The notes below the pieces were generated by a model. That model saw only the letters and a program-made list of their open reading frames with translations, made no database searches and was not told the DNA's origin. Source: an uncultured Stomatobaculum sp. (GTDB lineage: Bacteria > Bacillota > Clostridia > Lachnospirales > Lachnospiraceae). From it: 19,355 bases of DNA. Location of the stretch: positions 1 through 19,355 of the forward strand of contig CALLVJ010000386.1 in the NCBI GenBank assembly GCA_938010625.1, read 5' to 3'. Numbering within the stretch: the first letter of the stretch is position 1; each line of letters begins with the position of its first letter. Shown piece after piece: positions 15,378 to 19,355 of the stretch. Position numbers and translations under genes: made by a program.

Positions 15378-15851
15378 ATGTTTACCACAACCCCCTGGGG
15401 CTGCTTCAGTCTCGCACTGTTCTCGATTGCCTGCGCGCGCGAAGATTTTCTCCACAAAGCGGTTCCCTTCCGTTTTTTTGAAATTCTGTTTGTCCTGGAG
15501 GCGCTCTTTTACCTGTGGCAGTTCTTCTGTGGCGCTGTTCCTCTGCCCGCAGAGCTTCTGCTCTCGCTCTGCCTGTCGCTTCCACTGCTCGCCTTTTCTC
15601 TGCTCTCTCATGAAGCGCTGGGACTCGGCGACGCACTGTTTCTGCTCTGCTTTGGCCTCGGCGCCGGTTTTCACCAACTGCTGTTTCTCCTGACAACCGG
15701 CTTTCTTTCAGCGGCGCTCCTCGCCCTTTTCCTGCTCTTCCTCCACTTTGGACGCCCGCGGAAAACCGGAACAGAACGCCTCCCCTTAATTCCCTTTTTT
15801 CTGCTTCCCGCCCTCTTTTGTCTCTTTAGCGCTGGCAGGACTCTGCTATGA
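15378..15851 (+). CDS. A24-family prepilin peptidase (TadV/CpaA-like)
   Basis: 157-residue membrane aspartyl protease that would remove prepilin leaders, with six or so hydrophobic segments. The second catalytic Asp is clear in LGLGDALFL (Asp85, GxGD motif). The first is probably Asp23 in CAREDFLHKAVPF, a loose version of the family CxxDxxxxxIPN motif. Starts at ATG 15378 with AAAGGA seven bases upstream; the stop overlaps the next start (ATGA). Embedded between two TadE-like genes, so it most likely processes the Flp1 pilin and pseudopilins of the same operon. The divergence of the first motif leaves a small chance that it is specialised or weakly active, and a second, more canonical A24 gene begins at 19062. 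Confidence 0.82.
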   Translation: MFTTTPWGCFSLALFSIACAREDFLHKAVPFRFFEILFVLEALFYLWQFFCGAVPLPAELLLSLCLSLPLLAFSLLSHEALGLGDALFLLCFGLGAGFHQLLFLLTTGFLSAALLALFLLFLHFGRPRKTGTERLPLIPFFLLPALFCLFSAGRTLL

Positions 15852-16267
15852 AACAGCTTGCTTCCGCGCGTTTTCGCGCTTCTCTTACAGTCGAGGCCCT
15901 CTATGTATTTGCACTTCTCTTTTTGTCGCTCACCGCTGCGACCCGCTTTGTCTATCGGGAACAGGCGCGCTGTGTCTCAGGCTTTTTGCTAGAAGACCTT
16001 GCCGTACAAGCTTCTCGCTTTGATGCCCGCACCAGCGATGCCGCTGCTGCACCGTCAGAACTAAAGGCACGCTATCACGACCGCCTCTCTTCCATGCTGC
16101 CCCTGAACGAAAGCCGTTTCATCATCTGGTGCGGAAAGGAAACGGGTGGCGTCGAACTCTATGCACCGCAGTTCTCTGCGCGCATTGAATATCAACTGCT
16201 GCTCCCGGAGACAGCACTGCGCGGCGCGGAGCCTCTCCCAAACAGCACCCAGGAGGTCAACCCATGA
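15848..16267 (+). CDS. Second TadE-like pseudopilin
   Basis: 139 residues. A short basic start MKQLASARFR is followed by the TadE-type motif ASLTVEALYVFALLFLSL (Glu16) and a single membrane helix (about 14-31), then a small extracellular domain of about 105 residues. Cys41 and Cys114 or so (RCVSGF, IIWCGKE) could form a disulfide. The end is an acidic and polar tail. It overlaps the peptidase gene by four bases (ATGA) and its stop overlaps the next ATG, so it is tightly coupled. It resembles TadE/TadF minor pilins that join the Flp fibre base or tip; exact role not deducible. Confidence 0.78.
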   Translation: MKQLASARFRASLTVEALYVFALLFLSLTAATRFVYREQARCVSGFLLEDLAVQASRFDARTSDAAAAPSELKARYHDRLSSMLPLNESRFIIWCGKETGGVELYAPQFSARIEYQLLLPETALRGAEPLPNSTQEVNP

Positions 16268-17001
16268 TAAAACTCGTGCACAGCGCTTCCCACAGCGCCC
16301 TTGAACTTTCTCTCTCTCCCGCCGATGCGTCCGGCTTTCCGCGCCGTATGCTCGAAGAAAATCACATCCCCGGCTTTCTGCCGCTCCGCCCCTCCAGTGA
16401 AGCAACGCCGCAGACACTCTCTTACGATGTGACCGGTCTCCTCTCTCTCTCTGACGCCGCCAGCGAGCAGAAACTCCGCGCTGCCGACCTCCGCCGCCTG
16501 CTGCTCTATCTGCTCCACGCGCTCTCCCGCCTTCCGACCTATCTTCTAACTCCGGAGGGGCTGGTGCTCGACACCGCTGCCATCTATTTGGAGCCTCAGA
16601 GCCGCGCCCCTTGCTTTCTCTACCATCCCGGACAGCATGCAGACTTCTCCGGAAGTCTCTCAGCCTTTTTGCATGAGCTGCTCTCTCTGACCGATCAGAG
16701 CGAGGCGCGACACATGGTACTCGCCTATCGCCTCTATCAGGAAAGCCTCTCGCACCCGCATTCTCTCGACTATCTGGAGCGCATTCTTACTGCCGCAGAG
16801 CCGCTTCCCCGCGCTGAGGCCCCTGTCACCGAAACCGCACCGCCGCTTGACCCTCTGGTCAGTGAAATTCGGGAAGTCAGCGCCGAGGAGCTCCCGCAAA
16901 AAAAGAACGGCGGATTACTCCGCCGCCTCTTTCACCGCGCAGAAGAACGGAACCGTCCCGCAGAAGATACCGTTTTTTTAGAGGCACTCCGTGAACCCTG
17001 A
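16264..17001 (+). CDS. DUF6382-domain protein lacking an FHA domain
   Basis: 245 residues, no membrane segment or signal peptide, so probably cytoplasmic. The N-terminal part resembles DUF6382: FPRRMLEENHIPGFLPLRP, LSYDVTGLLSL, DLRRLLLYLLHAL, YLLTPEGLVLDTAAIYLEPQSRAPCFLYHPG, FLHELLSLTDQSEARHMVLAYRLYQES. In many Clostridia the domain is followed by a phosphothreonine-binding FHA domain. Here only a polar, charged tail of about 75 residues follows (EVSAEELPQKKNGGLLRRLFHRAEERN...), so the FHA part is absent. It is the last gene of the tad operon (ATGA overlap with the gene before). Its 3' 70 bases overlap glgB, which comes from the other side, and they contain the glgB terminator on the opposite strand. 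Function unknown; a regulatory or scaffold role for the Tad machine is inferred from position only. Confidence 0.75.
   Translation: MIKLVHSASHSALELSLSPADASGFPRRMLEENHIPGFLPLRPSSEATPQTLSYDVTGLLSLSDAASEQKLRAADLRRLLLYLLHALSRLPTYLLTPEGLVLDTAAIYLEPQSRAPCFLYHPGQHADFSGSLSAFLHELLSLTDQSEARHMVLAYRLYQESLSHPHSLDYLERILTAAEPLPRAEAPVTETAPPLDPLVSEIREVSAEELPQKKNGGLLRRLFHRAEERNRPAEDTVFLEALREP
16897..16925 (-). terminator. Intrinsic terminator of glgB, inside the opposite-strand DUF6382 gene
   Basis: On the minus strand, seven bases past the glgB stop, CGGCGGA and TCCGCCG (plus 16908-16925) form a perfect 7-bp GC-rich stem with a four-base loop. A T-rich tract TTCTTTTTTT (plus 16898-16907) follows. The same bases encode the KKNGGLLRR stretch of the DUF6382 protein on the + strand, so the sequence serves both. 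Confidence 0.8.
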
Positions 17002-18977
17002 TTCTTCTTCGCTGCAGGCTTTTTGTCTGTCCGCTTCTTCTTTTTTGCCGCGATTCCCTTATTCTCATTAAATTCAAAAATCCGCACGCCGTATGCCGAC
17101 AGCGGCACTGCCAGATAAAAGGGTCTCTGGTCGCACTCGCCCGGCTTTGCGCGATATGACACCGTGCGCTTTCCCCGCAGCGCATAGAGCCCCTCGCACT
17201 CATCCAGAAGCAGCCGGTAACTGCCGGCATGCGGCACACCGACGCGGTAATCCTCACGCGCGACCGGTGTGAAATTAATCACAAAGAGCAGCGACTTCTG
17301 CTGGCTCTCATCCCGACGGAGGAAGGAGAAAATCGAGCGGTCTGCATCATTCGCATTGATCCACTCGAAGCCTTTCCAGTCATTGTCCAAGCGGTACAGC
17401 GCCGGATGTGAACGATAGAGATGTAACAGCCCCCGCACAAAGTTTTGCATATCCTGGTGCGGTGCCTCGTTTAACAGCTCCCAGCTCAGCGAGACTTTCT
17501 CATCCCACTCGTGCCACTGTGCAAATTCCTGCCCCATGAAGAGCAGCTTCTTGCCCGGATGCCCGATCATATAACTGTAGCCGCACTTCAAATTCGAGAA
17601 CTTATCCTCATAGATGCCAGGCATTTTGTTGATCATCGAGCACTTGAGGTGCACGACTTCATCATGCGAGAGCACCAGCACATAATTCTCGCTCGTGAAA
17701 TAGGTGAGACCAAAGGTCATCTTATTGTGGTTGTCACGCCGGAAGTAGGGATCCAGCTTCATGTACTCGAGGAAGTCGTGCATCCAGCCCATGTTCCACT
17801 TGAAAGTAAAGCCGAGGCCATTGTCCTCCGGGCGATGCGTAACCATGGGCCAAGCCGTGCTCTCCTCGGCAATGATCATGCTGCCGTCTTTCCGTCCACT
17901 GATCACAGAGTTCAGGTGCTTGAAGAACTCAATGGCCTCAAGATTCTCATTGCCGCCGTAGCGGTTCGGGCACCACTGCCCGCTCTGTCTGCCGTAATCC
18001 AGATAGAGCATCGACGCGACAGCGTCCACGCGTAGGCCGTCCACATGGTACTCATCTATCCAGTAGAGCGCATTCGCAATCAGAAAGTTCTTGACCTCTG
18101 TCTTTCCATAGTCAAAGACCTTTGTGCCCCAGTCCGGGTGCTCGCCCTTTCTCGGATCGGCATACTCATAGAGCGCCTGTCCGTCGAAATCAGCGAGACC
18201 AAAGGCATCGCGCGGGAAATGCGCCGGCACCCAGTCGAGAATCACGCCAATGCCCGCCGCATGCAGACAGTCAACAAAGGCTTGAAATTCCTTCGGGCTG
18301 CCATAGCGGGAAGTCGGCGCATAATAGCCAGTCACCTGATAGCCCCAGCTCCCGTCAAACGGATATTCCGCGATGCCCATGAGTTCCACATGGGTATAGC
18401 CCATATCCCTCACATAGACCGAGAGCTCGCGCGCCAAAGCCCCATAGGAGAGGAAGCCATCCCGCTCGTTTTCATCGCCCCGCCGCCAAGAGCCCAGATG
18501 ACACTCATAAATGCTGAGCGCTTCCTTCCGCGGGTCCTGTTTTGCCCTCTGCTGCATCCACACCTTGTCCTTCCACTGGTAGCTCCAGGGCTCGTCCGTG
18601 AGCCGCGATGCTGTGCCGGGACGGAATTCCGCCGCGCGCGCATAGGGATCGGCCTTGTATAAGAGCTCTCCGGCAGCACTCTTTAGCAGAAACTTATAGA
18701 GCATACCAGCCTTGAGGCCCGGGATAAAGCATTCCCAGATGCCGCCCTCAAAAATTTCCGCGCACGGATTTGCCTCTGCCCGCCAGTCATTGAACTCGCC
18801 GACCACACTCACTTCGCGCGCATGCGGTGCCCAGACCGCAAAGTAGTAACCTTCCACACCGTCCCGCGTCATGGGATGTGCGCCAAGTTTCTTATAAATC
18901 TCATAGTGCGTACCCTGCCCGAATAGATAACAATCCGTCTCTGTGATGAAACCCATACCTCTGTTGACTTCTGCCAT
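16932..18977 (-). CDS. glgB: GlgB, 1,4-alpha-glucan branching enzyme (GH13)
   Basis: Makes alpha-1,6 branches in glycogen by cutting and re-joining alpha-1,4 chains; cytoplasmic. 681 residues. An N-terminal CBM48 domain (YYFAVWAPHAREVSVVGEFNDW near residue 45) precedes the GH13 barrel. The nucleophile is Asp318 in DGLRVDAV, the acid/base Glu371 in IIAEEST, and the third acid Asp439 in LSHDEVVHL. Then come NKMPG, HPGKKLLFMGQEFAQWHEWDE and an all-beta end YGVRIFEFN. A Lys/Ser/Arg-rich tail of about 44 residues follows, beyond the usual end. ATG 18977 was chosen over the TTG five codons upstream because GGAGGG lies between them as the ribosome site. It has its own promoter and terminator, so it is monocistronic. 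It faces the tad operon and overlaps DUF6382 by 70 bases. No other glycogen gene is in the window. Confidence 0.96.
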   Translation of the reverse strand: MAEVNRGMGFITETDCYLFGQGTHYEIYKKLGAHPMTRDGVEGYYFAVWAPHAREVSVVGEFNDWRAEANPCAEIFEGGIWECFIPGLKAGMLYKFLLKSAAGELLYKADPYARAAEFRPGTASRLTDEPWSYQWKDKVWMQQRAKQDPRKEALSIYECHLGSWRRGDENERDGFLSYGALARELSVYVRDMGYTHVELMGIAEYPFDGSWGYQVTGYYAPTSRYGSPKEFQAFVDCLHAAGIGVILDWVPAHFPRDAFGLADFDGQALYEYADPRKGEHPDWGTKVFDYGKTEVKNFLIANALYWIDEYHVDGLRVDAVASMLYLDYGRQSGQWCPNRYGGNENLEAIEFFKHLNSVISGRKDGSMIIAEESTAWPMVTHRPEDNGLGFTFKWNMGWMHDFLEYMKLDPYFRRDNHNKMTFGLTYFTSENYVLVLSHDEVVHLKCSMINKMPGIYEDKFSNLKCGYSYMIGHPGKKLLFMGQEFAQWHEWDEKVSLSWELLNEAPHQDMQNFVRGLLHLYRSHPALYRLDNDWKGFEWINANDADRSIFSFLRRDESQQKSLLFVINFTPVAREDYRVGVPHAGSYRLLLDECEGLYALRGKRTVSYRAKPGECDQRPFYLAVPLSAYGVRIFEFNENKGIAAKKKKRTDKKPAAKKNQGSRSASKKTVSSAGRFRSSAR

Positions 18978-19003
18978 ACTCCCTCCGCGCAACGATTGTA
19001 TTT

Positions 19004-19018
19004 TATACTACAAGTATA
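19004..19018. repeat. Short inverted repeat over the glgB -10 box
   Basis: TATACT (19004-19009) and AGTATA (19013-19018) are exact inverted copies around ACA. One arm is the glgB -10 box and the other lies at the expected start site, so it may be an operator or simply two overlapping AT-rich boxes. Short enough to occur by chance. Confidence 0.4.
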
Positions 19019-19041
19019 GCTTTTTTTCTGACGTTTGACAA
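19013..19041 (-). promoter_or_regulatory. Sigma-70-type promoter of glgB
   Basis: On the minus strand TTGTCA (plus 19036-19041; five of six to consensus) and TATACT (plus 19013-19018; five of six) are separated by exactly 17 bases containing an A tract. Transcription would start near 19005, leaving a leader of about 28 bases before the glgB ATG with its GGAGGG site. Confidence 0.7.
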
Positions 19042-19061
19042 AGAAAGAAAAGGAGGTTTTC

Positions 19062-19355
19062 GTGTTTTTACAACTCTCGCCGCTCGCCCTCTTTTTGCCA
19101 CTTTTCTCAATTACGGACCTGAAAGAACGCCGTATTCCGAACTGCTTTCTCCTGCTGGCTCTGCTGCCGGGCATGACCGCCCTAAATCTCCTCTTTTTGC
19201 TGCGCCTCTGCCTCACTGTTCTTCTGTTTTATCCCTGCTTCCGCCTGCATCTGATCGGCGCGGGCGATGTAAAGCTCCTTGGCCTCTGCTGCGCCTATCT
19301 GGGGCTCTCCGCCTTTCTGGGCTTCTTCTTTTTGAGCTTGCTCTCCGCTGCGCTT
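19062..19355 (+). CDS. Second A24-family prepilin peptidase (CpaA/TadV-like), 3' end outside window
   Basis: 98 residues are visible and the frame is open at the window end. It starts at a GTG preceded by AAAGGAGG (19048-19056), a near-perfect ribosome site at five bases spacing; no ATG is nearby. Both catalytic aspartates are in canonical settings: Asp19 in TDLKERRIPN and Asp69 in GAGDVKLLG. Hydrophobic segments surround them. It is divergent from glgB across 84 bases and not part of the operon at 9161-17001, but its role must again be removal of prepilin leaders. Possibly it opens another tad or competence gene set beyond the window. The pair with the less canonical peptidase at 15378 is notable. 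Confidence 0.85.
   Translation, partial: MFLQLSPLALFLPLFSITDLKERRIPNCFLLLALLPGMTALNLLFLLRLCLTVLLFYPCFRLHLIGAGDVKLLGLCCAYLGLSAFLGFFFLSLLSAAL

Noticed and set aside
17511..18662. Open frames on the + strand within glgB
   Set aside because: Antisense shadows of conserved GH13 coding sequence, with no ribosome sites and no recognisable domains.
18978..18992. TTG start for glgB five codons upstream
   Set aside because: Those codons are the GGAGGG ribosome site of the ATG at 18977.

Overview
The window reads as two unrelated pieces of bacterial DNA joined inside the first codons of murG. Bases 1 to about 6770 are very GC-rich with almost exclusively G/C-ending codons. They carry the compact, overlapping division and cell-wall (dcw) order murE-murF-mraY-murD-ftsW-murG start, as expected of a high-GC actinobacterium; the MurE motif hints at a lineage that puts Lys or Orn rather than DAP in its peptidoglycan (Actinomycetaceae-like, tentative). 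From about 6770 to the end the base composition drops, A/T-ending codons and poly-A/T tracts appear, and gene content becomes that of a Bacillota/Clostridia member, most like Lachnospiraceae (MurG body, Flp1-like pilin, DUF5702, DUF6382, TadC with an extracytoplasmic N-domain). A chimeric metagenome contig, joined at the near-universal GGGTAGHV motif of MurG, is the most economical explanation; a real recombination cannot be excluded from sequence alone.

Left part: murE (5' end outside the window), murF (with an apparent frameshift near 2301), mraY, murD and ftsW, all on + with overlapping stop/start codons. Together they make the UDP-MurNAc-pentapeptide, load it on the lipid carrier (lipid I), and polymerise peptidoglycan at the septum. 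After murG one would expect murC and ftsQ/ftsZ; instead the neighbours change completely.

Right part: the murG body converges on a two-gene minus-strand operon (HIT-family protein, then rhomboid protease). A 369-base divergent intergenic region leads to a nine-gene + strand Tad/Flp pilus operon: cpaF/tadA ATPase, tadB, tadC-like, a 57-residue Flp1-like pilin, a 636-residue DUF5702 protein, a TadE-like pseudopilin with two tandem His-Cys/CxxC modules, an A24 prepilin peptidase, a second TadE-like pseudopilin and a DUF6382 protein without an FHA domain. This is a Gram-positive Tad machine: CpaF powers TadB/TadC to assemble pilin processed by the A24 peptidase, with minor pilins and DUF proteins as accessory parts. 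No TadZ, RcpC or secretin is present in the window.

The tad operon converges on, and overlaps by 70 bases, a self-contained minus-strand glgB unit (promoter, branching-enzyme gene with a Lys-rich tail, intrinsic terminator embedded in the DUF6382 gene). Beyond glgB, divergently, a second A24 prepilin peptidase (TadV/CpaA-like) starts and runs off the end of the window. I see no tRNA, rRNA, CRISPR, insertion sequence or phage gene.
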